A stretch of DNA of 64,000 nt from an uncultured Bacteroidales bacterium (GTDB lineage: Bacteria > Bacteroidota > Bacteroidia > Bacteroidales > Paludibacteraceae): NCBI GenBank assembly GCA_900316005.1, contig ONBH01000007.1, positions 1 to 64,000 on the forward strand, read 5' to 3'. Below the pieces are notes generated by a model. That model made no database searches and had not been told where the DNA came from. It saw nothing but the letters and a program-made list of their open reading frames with translations. A program made the translations under genes and the position numbers. Shown piece after piece: positions 34,870-44,531 of the stretch (the stretch's first letter is position 1; each line of letters opens with the position of its first letter).

Positions 34870-35895
34870 ATGACCGACAGATTTAAGAAAATACGAGCAT
34901 ACCGTTGCGGATGGTTGCTGCAACTGACGGACTGGATTTGCATCATGCCTATGCTTATTGCGAACAAGCTTCGCACCACTACCTCGCTCGAGGCCCATGG
35001 TCTGGAGCATGTCACGCCACGTTTCTGGCCCAGCAAGAAACCCGGACATCTATTCCTGACCAACCACAGAGATATCGTCATGGATGCAGCCTACCTCAGT
35101 CTGATTCTCCGCACCAAAAAGAATATCCGTCCCTTCATGGGTATCGGCAATAACCTCTTCGGGAAATGGTGGATTGAGCCATTTGTGCGTCTGAACAGAT
35201 GTTTTGTGGTCATCCGCGATAGCCTGGGCATGCACGAACAGATCCGGAACTCTCAACTGCTGAGCGAATACATCCGCGAGCGTATCACCTGCGGCCAGTC
35301 AGTATGGTTGGCCCAACGCGAGGGACGCGCCAAGGACAGTAACGACCGCACACAGGCTTCGCTTATCAAGATGCTTGTTATGTCAGGCGACAAGGAGCAA
35401 GACATCCTCGCACGTATCCGCGAACTCAACATCACCCCTATTTGCATCAACTACGAATACGACCCTTGCGATTACCTCAAGGCACAAGAGATGCAGCTCA
35501 AGCGCGACAACCCCGCTTGGAAGAAGCAGAAAGCCGACGATATCCTATCCATGAAAACAGGTATCCAAGGCCACAAAGGACGCGTGGTGTATAATTTCAC
35601 GCCTTCGCTCAACGAATGGATCGACCAACACGAAGCCGCTCTACGTGCCCTGCCACGCAAGGAACTCATCGACGCTATCTGCCACCAGATAGACCGCCAG
35701 ATCCACCTCAATTACGAGGACTACAAACGCGACGAAGCGTTTGAAGAATACCTCTGGAGCCGTCTCAAACTCATTCATGTGCCCAACAAAGACGATGCCT
35801 TCCTGCTCATGAAGATGCACGAGATGTATGCCAACCCCGACCGCAATAAGTTTGCAGCACAACGGGAAATAGTTGATAATTCTTATCTCGGCTGA
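34870..35895 (+). CDS. PlsC-type acyltransferase
   Basis: A glycerophospholipid-type acyltransferase, possibly 1-acylglycerol-3-phosphate or another lipid acyl acceptor. The catalytic motif is 'LTNHRDIVMDA' (N-H-x4-D, about residues 61-71) and the second motif 'LAQREGRAKDS' (about 152-162). There is no strong N-terminal anchor. The 341 residues exceed a minimal PlsC, with a C-terminal extension of about 100 residues. The last residues (EIVDNSYLG) are from repeat DNA. It is seven bases after recN. Confidence 0.85.
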   Translation: MTDRFKKIRAYRCGWLLQLTDWICIMPMLIANKLRTTTSLEAHGLEHVTPRFWPSKKPGHLFLTNHRDIVMDAAYLSLILRTKKNIRPFMGIGNNLFGKWWIEPFVRLNRCFVVIRDSLGMHEQIRNSQLLSEYIRERITCGQSVWLAQREGRAKDSNDRTQASLIKMLVMSGDKEQDILARIRELNITPICINYEYDPCDYLKAQEMQLKRDNPAWKKQKADDILSMKTGIQGHKGRVVYNFTPSLNEWIDQHEAALRALPRKELIDAICHQIDRQIHLNYEDYKRDEAFEEYLWSRLKLIHVPNKDDAFLLMKMHEMYANPDRNKFAAQREIVDNSYLG

Positions 35896-36014
35896 AGCCT
35901 CGAACGATCGGCTAAAGCCGTACGATAGTTGATAATTGATAGTTGATAATTGATAGTTGATAATTGATAGTTGATAATTGATAATTGATAGTTGATAATT
36001 GATAGTTGATAGTT
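35869..36014. repeat. Long family A tract with a CGGCTGAAGCC/CGGCTAAAGCC insert
   Basis: About a dozen TTGATA(GT/AT) units, the longest tract in the window, are interrupted at 35885-35923 by a doubled CGGCTrAAGCC motif with a CGATC inverted element. Its left end supplies the PlsC-like stop. Confidence 0.9.
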
Positions 36015-36022
36015 TAAATGGT

Positions 36023-36460
36023 ATGAGAACAGCTATATTTCCGGGGAGTTTTGACCCCTTTACCATAGGGCATTACGATATCGTGATGCGCGGCCTGGAT
36101 TTATTCGACCGGATTGTTATCGGCATAGGCCGTAATAGCGAGAAGAAAGCCTGCTTCCCGCTCGAGGAACGCCTGCGTGCCATTCACGAAGCTTTCCACC
36201 ATAACGACCGCGTGGAGGTACAGGTCTATGACAGTCTAACCGTCGATTTCGCCCGCGAACAGAATGCCAAATTCATTCTGCGTGGTATCCGTTGTGTCGC
36301 AGATTTCGAATACGAACGCAACATGGCAGAGGCCAACAAGCAGTTAGGCGACGTAGAGACCATCCTGCTCTACACCCGACCCGAGTACGCACACGTCAGC
36401 TCAACATTGGTTCGTGACCTCTATAGTTATAATAAAGACATCTCGGCGTATCTGCCGTGA
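36023..36460 (+). CDS. coaD: Phosphopantetheine adenylyltransferase
   Basis: Penultimate step of coenzyme A synthesis. 'FPGSFDPFTIGHYDIV' is the nucleotidyltransferase T/HxGH motif at about residues 5-20, 'LRGIRCVADFEYERNMAEAN' the substrate-binding segment, and 'HVSSTLVRDL' the ISSTxxR motif. At 145 residues it is slightly short. The start is taken at ATG 36023; codons before it are repeat sequence. The TGA stop sits at the edge of another family A repeat. Confidence 0.95.
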   Translation: MRTAIFPGSFDPFTIGHYDIVMRGLDLFDRIVIGIGRNSEKKACFPLEERLRAIHEAFHHNDRVEVQVYDSLTVDFAREQNAKFILRGIRCVADFEYERNMAEANKQLGDVETILLYTRPEYAHVSSTLVRDLYSYNKDISAYLP

Positions 36461-36478
36461 TAGTTGATAATTGATAGT

Positions 36479-38050
36479 ATGAAAAATAAAATTATAATAT
36501 TCGTATCCCTGCTCCTGATGAGCGGGATGATTCGGGCGCAGGAAGCCGCCACGACACGTATCAGTAAGTCTGTCACCATCTATACCGACATCATGCGGCA
36601 GTTAGATATGAACTATACCGACACGCTGGATTACGACCTACTTACCAAGACCGCTATCCGCCAGATGCTCTACAAGATTGACCCCTATACCGTTTATATC
36701 CCCAAGGAAGAGGACGAAAGCCTCAAGATGATGACCACGGGCAAATACGGCGGTATCGGTTCTATCATCATGCAGCGAGATAGCGTCGTCATGATATCCG
36801 AGCCATACAAAGGAATGCCGGCTGCGGATAATGACGTACAAGCCGGAGATATCCTGCTGGAGGTGGACGGTATGGACTGTCGGAACAAGACTACCAAGGA
36901 AGTGAGCGACAAACTACGCGGCAAGGCGGGTACGGAAGTGTGCCTCAAACTCAAACGCGAAGGTGTGGATACCGTCATCATCCGCAAGTTCCTCCGCCGC
37001 GAGATACACCTGCCTGCCGTAACGTACTACGCAGCCTTGGATGACAAGCAGACCGGCTATATCCTATTCTCCGAGTTCACCAGTTCGTCGGCACAAGACT
37101 TTCTCGTAGCCGTAGAAGACATGGTCAATAACCACGGCATCAAACAATTGGTCATCGACCTCCGCGGTAACGGCGGCGGTATCATAGACGAAGCTATACG
37201 TATCGTCGGTTTCTTTGTGGACAAGGGAACGGACGTGGTTAGCACCAAGGGTAAGATCCCGCAGAGCAACCGCGTCTATACGACCAGCACTACCCCCCTT
37301 TACAAAGATATGCCGATTGCTATCTTGGTGGACGGCCAGACAGCTTCGGCTGCCGAGATTGTAAGCGGTAGCCTGCAGGACCTCAAACGCGCCACACTCA
37401 TCGGCCAGCGAACCTTTGGTAAGGGATTGGTACAGAGTATCCGCCCCGTGGCATACGACGGGCACCTGAAGGTCACAACCGCCCATTACTACCTACCCTC
37501 CGGCCGTTGCATACAGGCTATCGACTATAGCGAGCGTCAGAAAGGTAATGAACTCAAGAAAGATACGGCCGGTGGCATACAGCCCGATATCGTGCTGACG
37601 GACTCAAGCAAACTGGATATCACCTATTCGCTCTACCGCCAGCAGATGATTTTTGACTACGCCACGCGCTACCATGCCACGCACCCTACGATTGCTTCGC
37701 CCGAGACCTTTACGCTAACCGATGAGGAACTGGACGACTTCATCGCCTTCCTCCGCGAGAAAAACTATACCTACGAGACCGAGACCGCCAAGTATATCAA
37801 CGAAGTGCTCGATGTAGCTTCGCACGAAGATATCGACACAGCTTTTGTGGCAGAGTTACGCGCCCTGAAGGAACGCATGACGCCCGACTACCGCGAGGTT
37901 ATCCTACGCCGAAAGGATGAAGTCAAGCAACTTTTAGGCGAGGAAATCGTTGAGCGATACTACTTCCAGGAAGGCCGAGTAGCCTTCGTCTTGCGGTACG
38001 ACAAGGGCCTGAAAGCAGCACGCGAAACACTTAACAACAGCCGGAAATGA
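36479..38050 (+). CDS. S41 family C-terminal processing protease
   Basis: A periplasmic serine protease of the Ctp type. A signal peptide (KIIIFVSLLLMSGMIRAQ) is followed by a PDZ domain around residues 85-160 ('GMPAADNDVQAGDILLEVDG'). The catalytic Ser is in 'DGQTASAAEIVSGSLQ' (about 287) and Lys in 'TFGKGLVQSIRP' (about 316). The C-terminal about 120 residues are helical and charged. At 523 residues it is of normal size for Bacteroidota. ATG 36479 is chosen because upstream codons belong to the repeat. The stop overlaps the next start (ATGA). Confidence 0.94.
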   Translation: MKNKIIIFVSLLLMSGMIRAQEAATTRISKSVTIYTDIMRQLDMNYTDTLDYDLLTKTAIRQMLYKIDPYTVYIPKEEDESLKMMTTGKYGGIGSIIMQRDSVVMISEPYKGMPAADNDVQAGDILLEVDGMDCRNKTTKEVSDKLRGKAGTEVCLKLKREGVDTVIIRKFLRREIHLPAVTYYAALDDKQTGYILFSEFTSSSAQDFLVAVEDMVNNHGIKQLVIDLRGNGGGIIDEAIRIVGFFVDKGTDVVSTKGKIPQSNRVYTTSTTPLYKDMPIAILVDGQTASAAEIVSGSLQDLKRATLIGQRTFGKGLVQSIRPVAYDGHLKVTTAHYYLPSGRCIQAIDYSERQKGNELKKDTAGGIQPDIVLTDSSKLDITYSLYRQQMIFDYATRYHATHPTIASPETFTLTDEELDDFIAFLREKNYTYETETAKYINEVLDVASHEDIDTAFVAELRALKERMTPDYREVILRRKDEVKQLLGEEIVERYYFQEGRVAFVLRYDKGLKAARETLNNSRK

Positions 38051-39924
38051 ATAGAACAGTTGCCTCACGATATCTTTTGCTATCCGTCAGCCTTGTGTTT
38101 GCCGGTTGTGCCAACCGTGGTATCGGTCCACAGGGTGGCCCTAAGGACGAGAAACCACCCGTGGTGCTCAAGGAAACACCCGAGAATGGTACACTCGGCT
38201 TTGATGCCAAGCGTATTGAGATACAGTTTGACGAGTACATCACGCTGGATGATGTGTCCAAGAATGTCCTGATCTCTCCGCCACAACAATATCCGCCGGA
38301 TATCAAATCGATAGGCAAACGCGTGCGTATTGAGTTCAAGGAGCCCCTCAAAGACAGCACCACCTATACCATCGACTTTGGCGAAGCGCTACGCGACAAC
38401 AACGAGCGCAACCCGCTTACCGACTACCATTACTCTTTCTCTACGGGTAATCATATCGACTCGCTGGAGATATACGGCACCATGATTAATGCCGAGAACC
38501 TGAATCCGATCTCGGGCATTATCGTCGGCTACCACAGCAACCTCAACGACTCGGCATTCGAGCGTCTGCCCTTTGACCGTATCGGTAAGACCAATTCAGA
38601 GGGCGATTTCTCGATCAAGAACATCCCACCCGGCACGTACCGACTATTCGGCCTGGGTGACGTCAGCCGCGACTACTGCTACCAGCCCGGCGAGGGTCTG
38701 GCACTATGGGACAGCCTCATCACACCTTATATAAATATAGAGGTCGAGCACGATACCATCTGGCTCAAAGACACCCTTGCTGCCGACAGCAGCCTCATAC
38801 CCGATAGCATCACAACCGTTGAATACTACTATTACGAGCCGTCGAATCTGCTGCTGAAGTTCTTCTACGAAGACAAACGAAGCATCTATTTCCAGCGTGC
38901 CGTACGCGATAAGGCGCATTACTTTACCCTATATTTCTCGGCTCCGCAAGACAGTCTGCCGCGCCTCACAGCCCTTCGCCCCGAGAGCGACAGCCTCGGT
39001 ACCGACACCACCTGGGTGGACTTCCTACCCTACACCCTCCTGCAGGCCAACAAGACACGTGACACCTTAGTCTATTGGCTGACGGACTCCCTCGCCATAC
39101 GCCAGGATACCTTGCGTTTTGCCATGCAGTATAGCAAGACCGACTCCTTATACGAACTGCAGCCCACCACGGATACGGTACAGGTTATCTATCGTGCTCC
39201 GCGTATGTCCGACAAGGCGCGCGCCAATATGCAGAAGAAGGAAGCTCGCACGCCACTCCAACTGACCAGCAACGCCAAAAGCAGCTTTGAGGTCTATGAT
39301 ACACTCCTACTCATCAGCCCCACGCCCATTCAGCATCTCATACCCGATAGTCTACACATGGAGCGCAAGCAGGACACCCTCTGGCAGAAGATGCCTTTTA
39401 CCATCCAAGCTATCGACTCTGCACACCTGCGCATGCAGATTATCTTCGACATGCAACCCGGTACGGAGTACCGACTACTGGTTGATACCGGCGCCGTAAC
39501 AGACATGTATGGCAAGATGAACGATAAGAAGACCTTCGCTCTCAAGGTCAAGAAGATAGACGAATACGCCACGCTCAAGGTACAGTTGCAAGACTGGGAT
39601 GAACATGCCTATATCCAACTGCTGGACGAACGCGACAATCCGGTTCGAACCCTCAAGGCCGCTCCCAACGGCACGCTCTTCACGCATCTTGCCCCCAAGA
39701 CCTATTACCTCAGGCTCTTCATCGACGCCAACGGCGACGGACGATGGACCACGGGCGACTACCTGCTGAGACGACAGCCGGAAGAGGTCTATTATTTCCA
39801 ACGAAAACTAACGCTCAAGGCCAACTGGGATTTCGAGGAAGTCTTCGATTGGAAGAATATCCCGCTCCTGGAGCAGAAACCCACAGCCATACGCAAAGAT
39901 GCAGCTCAAGATAAACGCAAATAG
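38047..39924 (+). CDS. Ig-like domain lipoprotein
   Basis: A 625-residue lipoprotein (lipobox VFAGC, Cys 21), starting 'CANRGIGPQGGPKDEKPPVV', the typical opening of a conserved Bacteroidota family with an N-terminal SbsA/Big_5 Ig-like domain ('RIEIQFDEYITLDDVSKNVL', about 56-140). A carboxypeptidase-regulatory-like region follows ('GKTNSEGDFSIKNIPPGTYR'). The rest is beta-rich. Probably an outer-membrane-associated protein; the function is unknown. It overlaps pnuC by 26 nt. Confidence 0.88.
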   Translation: MNRTVASRYLLLSVSLVFAGCANRGIGPQGGPKDEKPPVVLKETPENGTLGFDAKRIEIQFDEYITLDDVSKNVLISPPQQYPPDIKSIGKRVRIEFKEPLKDSTTYTIDFGEALRDNNERNPLTDYHYSFSTGNHIDSLEIYGTMINAENLNPISGIIVGYHSNLNDSAFERLPFDRIGKTNSEGDFSIKNIPPGTYRLFGLGDVSRDYCYQPGEGLALWDSLITPYINIEVEHDTIWLKDTLAADSSLIPDSITTVEYYYYEPSNLLLKFFYEDKRSIYFQRAVRDKAHYFTLYFSAPQDSLPRLTALRPESDSLGTDTTWVDFLPYTLLQANKTRDTLVYWLTDSLAIRQDTLRFAMQYSKTDSLYELQPTTDTVQVIYRAPRMSDKARANMQKKEARTPLQLTSNAKSSFEVYDTLLLISPTPIQHLIPDSLHMERKQDTLWQKMPFTIQAIDSAHLRMQIIFDMQPGTEYRLLVDTGAVTDMYGKMNDKKTFALKVKKIDEYATLKVQLQDWDEHAYIQLLDERDNPVRTLKAAPNGTLFTHLAPKTYYLRLFIDANGDGRWTTGDYLLRRQPEEVYYFQRKLTLKANWDFEEVFDWKNIPLLEQKPTAIRKDAAQDKRK

Positions 39925-40561
39925 AATCTTCGCCCCGACCTTTCTAATAACGGGTCTGACGCTTCAGGTTATCGCATACTTTTGGATGCCTGACACACCC
40001 TGGTCGCTCGTTAGCGGTATGTTAGGTATCTGTTCCGTGGTGTTGTGTTCGGTGGGTAATATCTTTACCTTTCTCTTCGGTTTTGCGCAGATAGCTACCT
40101 ACACCTACATCTGCTACCGAAACAATCTGTACGGTAATATCGGCATCAACGTGTTCTATTTCCTGAGCCAGCTATACGGTATCTACCTATGGCGCAAGCG
40201 GGGGGCGAATACGACGGAACAAGTTCAGACACGTCGGCTGCCCATCAAGACTTGGCTCCTATTGCTTGCCTCCGTCATCGTAGTATCGCTTCTGACGGGC
40301 TTCCTACTCGACCGCTATACCGATGACCCGCATCCGTATCTGGATGCCTTCACCACCGTGCCCGCTATCCTGGCACAGGTTCTACTCGTCTTAGCCTATA
40401 GCGAACAATGGATCATGTGGTTTGCTATCGACATCATCTATGTCGTCCTTTGGGCGCAAGCCGGCAACGGATGTATGCTGATGCAATACATCTTCTGGTG
40501 CCTGAATTGTGTGTACGGATATTGGAATTGGACACGCAAGAATGAAGGAATAAATGAATAA
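39899..40561 (+). CDS. pnuC: PnuC nicotinamide riboside transporter
   Basis: An inner-membrane facilitator for nicotinamide riboside, with about seven membrane segments over 220 residues. The PnuC features are 'ICSVVLCSVGNIFTFLFGF', 'FYFLSQLYGIYLWRK' and the hallmark W-x-x-W in 'SEQWIMWFAIDIIYV' (about 171). The end (KNEGINE) runs into a GAATGAA repeat. No NAD-related riboswitch is visible because the start is inside the upstream gene. Confidence 0.92.
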   Translation: MQLKINANRIFAPTFLITGLTLQVIAYFWMPDTPWSLVSGMLGICSVVLCSVGNIFTFLFGFAQIATYTYICYRNNLYGNIGINVFYFLSQLYGIYLWRKRGANTTEQVQTRRLPIKTWLLLLASVIVVSLLTGFLLDRYTDDPHPYLDAFTTVPAILAQVLLVLAYSEQWIMWFAIDIIYVVLWAQAGNGCMLMQYIFWCLNCVYGYWNWTRKNEGINE

Positions 40562-40622
40562 ATAAAAAAAATGAATGAATGAATAAAAAAATATTCATTA
40601 ATCATTATTCATTATTCATTAA
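40545..40622. repeat. GAATGAA and family B (ATTCATT) repeats in opposing orientation
   Basis: GAATGAAT-type units (40545-40586) face ATTCATT units (40588-40622), giving an inverted arrangement between convergent pnuC and the deacetylase gene. This might form a bidirectional hairpin. Confidence 0.8.
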
Positions 40623-41273
40623 AACGCTGTCCAGCGTGCGGAACTCGTACCCTTCTTTTTGCAGGTATTCGATGACCATCGGAGCCGCTGACAAGACATT
40701 CTTCTTGGCCTTCAAGCTATCATGAAAAACGATAACAGAACCATTGCGAACGTACCGTTTTGTTATGGCAAGAATCTGTTCGCAAGTATATTTGGGATTA
40801 TAATCATGCGTAATGAGATCCCATAGCACGATGGTGAAATCCTTCTTCAGTATGCGTTTTTGGCGTTGGCGCATACGGCCGTAGGGCGGACGGAAGAGAT
40901 GTAGCGAATGCCATTCGGGGCCGAGGGTATGCTGCATCATATCCTCCGATAGATAGACATTATCACAATAGAGCATGCGTCGGTTCTTCATGCCCGGCAG
41001 ATGGTTAAAGGTATGATTGCCTACCACATGCCCACGCCTGACGACCTCGCGTGCCATCTCGGGGTAACGCCACACGTTCTCACCCACCCAGAAGAAGGTG
41101 GCCTTCACCTTGTAGCGGTCCAGGATATCCAACAGAGGACCCGTTACCTCGGGCTTCGGACCATCGTCAAAGGTCAGATAGACGCACTTATGAGACGTAT
41201 CGCCACGCCATACAACACCCCGATAGAGGCGTTGTATGAACGTGGGAAACTGATATAACAGACGGTGGAGCAT
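40605..41273 (-). CDS. Polysaccharide deacetylase (NodB domain)
   Basis: A carbohydrate esterase family 4 type protein. 'YLTFDDGPKPEVTGPLL' holds the metal-binding and catalytic Asp pair (about residue 36), 'GNHTFNHLPGM' the two His ligands, 'LFRPPYGRMR' motif 3 and 'LWDLITHDY' motif 4. At 222 residues it is a single domain without an obvious signal peptide. The last four residues (MNNE) and stop are encoded by the repeat tract. Confidence 0.92.
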   Translation of the reverse strand: MLHRLLYQFPTFIQRLYRGVVWRGDTSHKCVYLTFDDGPKPEVTGPLLDILDRYKVKATFFWVGENVWRYPEMAREVVRRGHVVGNHTFNHLPGMKNRRMLYCDNVYLSEDMMQHTLGPEWHSLHLFRPPYGRMRQRQKRILKKDFTIVLWDLITHDYNPKYTCEQILAITKRYVRNGSVIVFHDSLKAKKNVLSAAPMVIEYLQKEGYEFRTLDSVLMNNE

Positions 41274-41444
41274 ATCTGATCGCTCGTTTTACTCGCTAAT
41301 GGACCGCTTTGCTAAAGGAACAAGGAACAAAGACAAAATACCGACGACTATGCAAACTATTTTAGTCTTTTAGCAACAAACCATTTTAGTCTTTATTCTT
41401 TTAGTGAACGAAGTGAACGGTCCTTGTTCTTGATTCCGATTTCT

Positions 41445-42401
41445 TTACTCCCAAGCCAAGGCGGAGGCGCCCAGTACGGCGGCGTCGGCTTCCTTGAGGT
41501 CAGAGAACATCACTTTGACCTTGTCTTTCCAGATGGTCATCACGCTTTCGTTCATGGTCTTAACAACGGGGTCTAAGATATACTTGCCCGCCTTGGTCAG
41601 TCCGCCGAACATGATGATAGCTTCGGGAGCCGAGAAATGGATGAAGTCCGCCAGGGCGCGACCGAGCATCATACCGGTATAGTCGAATATCTCCTTGGCA
41701 ACAGCATCGCCCTTTTCGGCGGCATCAAACACGTCCTTCGAGGTGATGTTGTTCGGATCCAGTTCGCGGAGCAGGGTTTTCTTCTTCGTAGTCGTAACGA
41801 TCTCCTTGGCTGTGCGTGCCACGCCGGTAGCCGAAGCATAGGCCTCCAGGTGTCCCTTATGACCGCAGCCGCACATACGGGCGTTCTCGCTATAGTCCAC
41901 GGTCACGTGTCCTAACTCGCCGGCAAAACCATCATGGCCATACAACACTTGTCCGTTCACGACCACGCCGCCGCCGACACCCGTTCCGAGGGTTATCATG
42001 ATGAAATCCTTCATGCCACGGGCTGCTCCATAGGTCATCTCGCCCACAGCGGCCGCGTTGGCGTCGTTGGTAATCTTGGCGGGCATGCCGAACTTCTGCT
42101 CCAGCAGTTGAGCAAAGGGAACAATACCTTTCCACGGCAGGTTCGGAGCCTGCTCGATATTGCCCGTGTAGTAGTTGGCATTCGGGGCACCGGCGCCGAT
42201 ACCGCGAATCATCTCGAAACCGCCGATAGGCTCTACAATCTTCGTTGCCTCCTCGTACAAGGCATTCACGTAGTCGTTGATGTCTGTGTACTGTTGTGTC
42301 TTAATGGAGATACGAGCCAATACCTGGCCGCGTGCATCTACAATACCGAGGACGGAGTTAGTACCTCCCATGTCCAGACCTAATACATAAGGTTTTTCCA
42401 T
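41445..42401 (-). CDS. ROK family sugar kinase (glucokinase-like)
   Basis: Phosphorylates a hexose, most likely glucose. The phosphate loop is 'LGLDMGGTNSVLGIV' (about 7-21). The catalytic 'KITNDANAAAVGE' is near 110 and 'TLGTGVGGGVVVNGQ' follows. The ROK zinc site reads 'MCGCGHKGHLEAYAS', with His where many members have the last Cys. The 318 residues are intact. It lies 24 nt downstream of the DPP IV gene, so it is likely in the PNGase-DPP IV-kinase transcript. Confidence 0.92.
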   Translation of the reverse strand: MEKPYVLGLDMGGTNSVLGIVDARGQVLARISIKTQQYTDINDYVNALYEEATKIVEPIGGFEMIRGIGAGAPNANYYTGNIEQAPNLPWKGIVPFAQLLEQKFGMPAKITNDANAAAVGEMTYGAARGMKDFIMITLGTGVGGGVVVNGQVLYGHDGFAGELGHVTVDYSENARMCGCGHKGHLEAYASATGVARTAKEIVTTTKKKTLLRELDPNNITSKDVFDAAEKGDAVAKEIFDYTGMMLGRALADFIHFSAPEAIIMFGGLTKAGKYILDPVVKTMNESVMTIWKDKVKVMFSDLKEADAAVLGASALAWE

Positions 42402-42425
42402 TTTGATAGATATTTTAGGGTTATA

Positions 42426-44492
42426 TTACAGATTTTCGTTGAGGAAGAGCATAAGTCTGCGATGCAGATGCTCATAGTTAGCGCGGCGACGCAGGAAGTG
42501 GTTGTCGTCGGGATAGAGCTGCATCTCAAACTGCTTGCCCGCCTTGACCAAGGCATCAATATAGAGCAAGGTATTCTGCGCATGCACATTATCGTCTGTC
42601 AGGCCGTGCACGATAAGCAGTTTGCCGTTCAGTTTGTCCGCCATGCGGCAGAGGTCGGCGTTGTCGTAGCCAAACTCATTCACCTCGGGGCGACGCATAT
42701 AACGCTCGGTATAGGCGCTATCGTACAGACGCCAGTCGGTCACGGGCGCGATAGCGATACCGCATTTGATGGGGCTGTCTGCTTCTGACATCGTGCGGAT
42801 GGTCTGGAAGCCGCCATAGCTCCACCCCACCATCGCGATACGAGCGGCATCGGCATAGGGCTGCGCACCCATATAACGCGCCACGCTAATCTGGTCTTCG
42901 GCTTCCTTCTGACCCAGCGACATATAGGTCTCGTTGCACCACTTGCGTCCGCGGCAAGCCGTTCCTCGTCCATCGGCATCCACTACGATAAAGCCCTGCG
43001 TCGCCAGATAGGTGCCCCAACGCTTGCGCCAACGGTTCAGCACACGCTGGCTGCCCGGACCGCTATATTGAATCAGTATGACCGGATATTTTTTGCCCGC
43101 CTCCATATTCCGAGGCATGATGGTATAGGCATTCAGGGTATCGCCTCGCTCGGTCGGTATGCGGCAGAACTCCGTCTTGGGCAGTTCCAGGGCTTCCCAA
43201 CGGGAGCGCAGCTCCTCGTTGTCAAGCAGGGTGCGGATGAGTTTACCGTCTGCGCTACAGAGCCTGTAGCAGTTGGGCGTTTCGACGCTCTGGTAGCAGT
43301 CGATATAGGTCTTCATATCCTCTGCAAAACGCAGATCATGCGTTCCGGCTTCGGTCGTCAGACGCTTGATGGTGCCTTTCTTCAGTTCCACCACGAAAGC
43401 TTGCCGCTCCATCGGGGTGACAGCCGCCTGGTAATAGAGCTTGCCCGCTTTCTCGTCCACGCCGTACAACCTCATCACATCCATGCCGTCGGGCGTCAGT
43501 TGTTTCAGTTCCATTCCGTCCGCCGAATAGAGGTATGCCGCCATCCAGCCGCTCTTCTCGCTCAGCACCACAAAACGGCCATCGGCGAGCCATTGCCATT
43601 GGTCAAAAAGCGAGTAATCGACGTAGTACTTATCGCTTTTCTCGCGGTAGAGGGTATGACAGACCGTCGTCTTGGGGTTACCTGACAGAATCTCCAGGCG
43701 GTTCTGGTCGCGATTCATCTTCTCGATGAGCAACTCTTCGCCTCGCCATTGGATACGCGGCAGGTAGCCGTCCTCCAAGTCACCGGTCTGCATGGTCTTG
43801 ACACCTTTATACACGATATCGTACACGCGCACAGATGCAGAGGCGTTCCTATCGCCCGCCTTGGGGTAACGCAGGCACTCGTCCACGGGATAGCGCAAGG
43901 GCTGCTCGTCAGCCGAGAACATGTTCTGCCAGCAGAACGTCGGTACCTCCGTCTCGTCCAGGCGCACATAAGCCAAGAGCTTACTATCCGGCGAGAAGGC
44001 AAACAGAGCCGTTGCGGCAAACTCCTCCTCGTAGAGCCAGTCCGCCACGCCGTTGATGATCTCGGGGTTCTCGTCCTGCGTCACGGCTATCTCGGTATGG
44101 AAATCGGTCTTGTAGATATAGAGGTTGTTGCCTTTGGCATAGACCACATACTTGCCGTTGGGTGACAGTTGTGCGTCGCGCACCTTGCCTTCGCTCAGGT
44201 GGGTGCGAGTGCCTTTCTCGTTGTCCACCAGGTACCAGTCTGCCACAAACGAATGGCGGAACAGACCGGTCTTGTTCTCGTACTCCAGTTGGTAACGTTC
44301 CTGGGGTGCACAGGCGTCTTGCCGGCGGTTTTTGTCCAGTTTCGACTTCGCCAATTCCAGGGCGAGGATAGAATCCTGTTCGCTGACAGAGAGGGTCTTA
44401 GCGTTGTATTCGCCCTTCAGCAATTCGCTCAGTAGGTCCGCCTGCATCATCATCGGCAGACTCAGTAGTATAATTAGCAGATACTTTCTCAT
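42426..44492 (-). CDS. Dipeptidyl peptidase IV (S9 family)
   Basis: Releases N-terminal X-Pro dipeptides in the periplasm. The signal peptide is MRKYLLIILLSLPMMMQA from ATG 44492 (codons upstream are repeat sequence). An eight-bladed propeller covers about 40-450, including the Glu-Glu segment 'WLYEEEFAATALF'. The alpha/beta hydrolase has nucleophile 'GWSYGGFQT', Asp in 'HGLTDDNVH' and His in 'PDDNHFLRRR'. At 688 residues it is typical. Together with the PNGase F-like gene upstream it suggests attack on glycoproteins. Confidence 0.94.
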   Translation of the reverse strand: MRKYLLIILLSLPMMMQADLLSELLKGEYNAKTLSVSEQDSILALELAKSKLDKNRRQDACAPQERYQLEYENKTGLFRHSFVADWYLVDNEKGTRTHLSEGKVRDAQLSPNGKYVVYAKGNNLYIYKTDFHTEIAVTQDENPEIINGVADWLYEEEFAATALFAFSPDSKLLAYVRLDETEVPTFCWQNMFSADEQPLRYPVDECLRYPKAGDRNASASVRVYDIVYKGVKTMQTGDLEDGYLPRIQWRGEELLIEKMNRDQNRLEILSGNPKTTVCHTLYREKSDKYYVDYSLFDQWQWLADGRFVVLSEKSGWMAAYLYSADGMELKQLTPDGMDVMRLYGVDEKAGKLYYQAAVTPMERQAFVVELKKGTIKRLTTEAGTHDLRFAEDMKTYIDCYQSVETPNCYRLCSADGKLIRTLLDNEELRSRWEALELPKTEFCRIPTERGDTLNAYTIMPRNMEAGKKYPVILIQYSGPGSQRVLNRWRKRWGTYLATQGFIVVDADGRGTACRGRKWCNETYMSLGQKEAEDQISVARYMGAQPYADAARIAMVGWSYGGFQTIRTMSEADSPIKCGIAIAPVTDWRLYDSAYTERYMRRPEVNEFGYDNADLCRMADKLNGKLLIVHGLTDDNVHAQNTLLYIDALVKAGKQFEMQLYPDDNHFLRRRANYEHLHRRLMLFLNENL

Positions 44493-44502
44493 CAAAAAAA
44501 AT

Positions 44503-44531
44503 GTCAATTATCAACTGTCAACTATCAATTA
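44503..44531. repeat. Family A repeat (reverse orientation)
   Basis: AATTATCAACTGTCAACTATC sits between the PNGase F-like stop and the DPP IV start. Confidence 0.8.
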
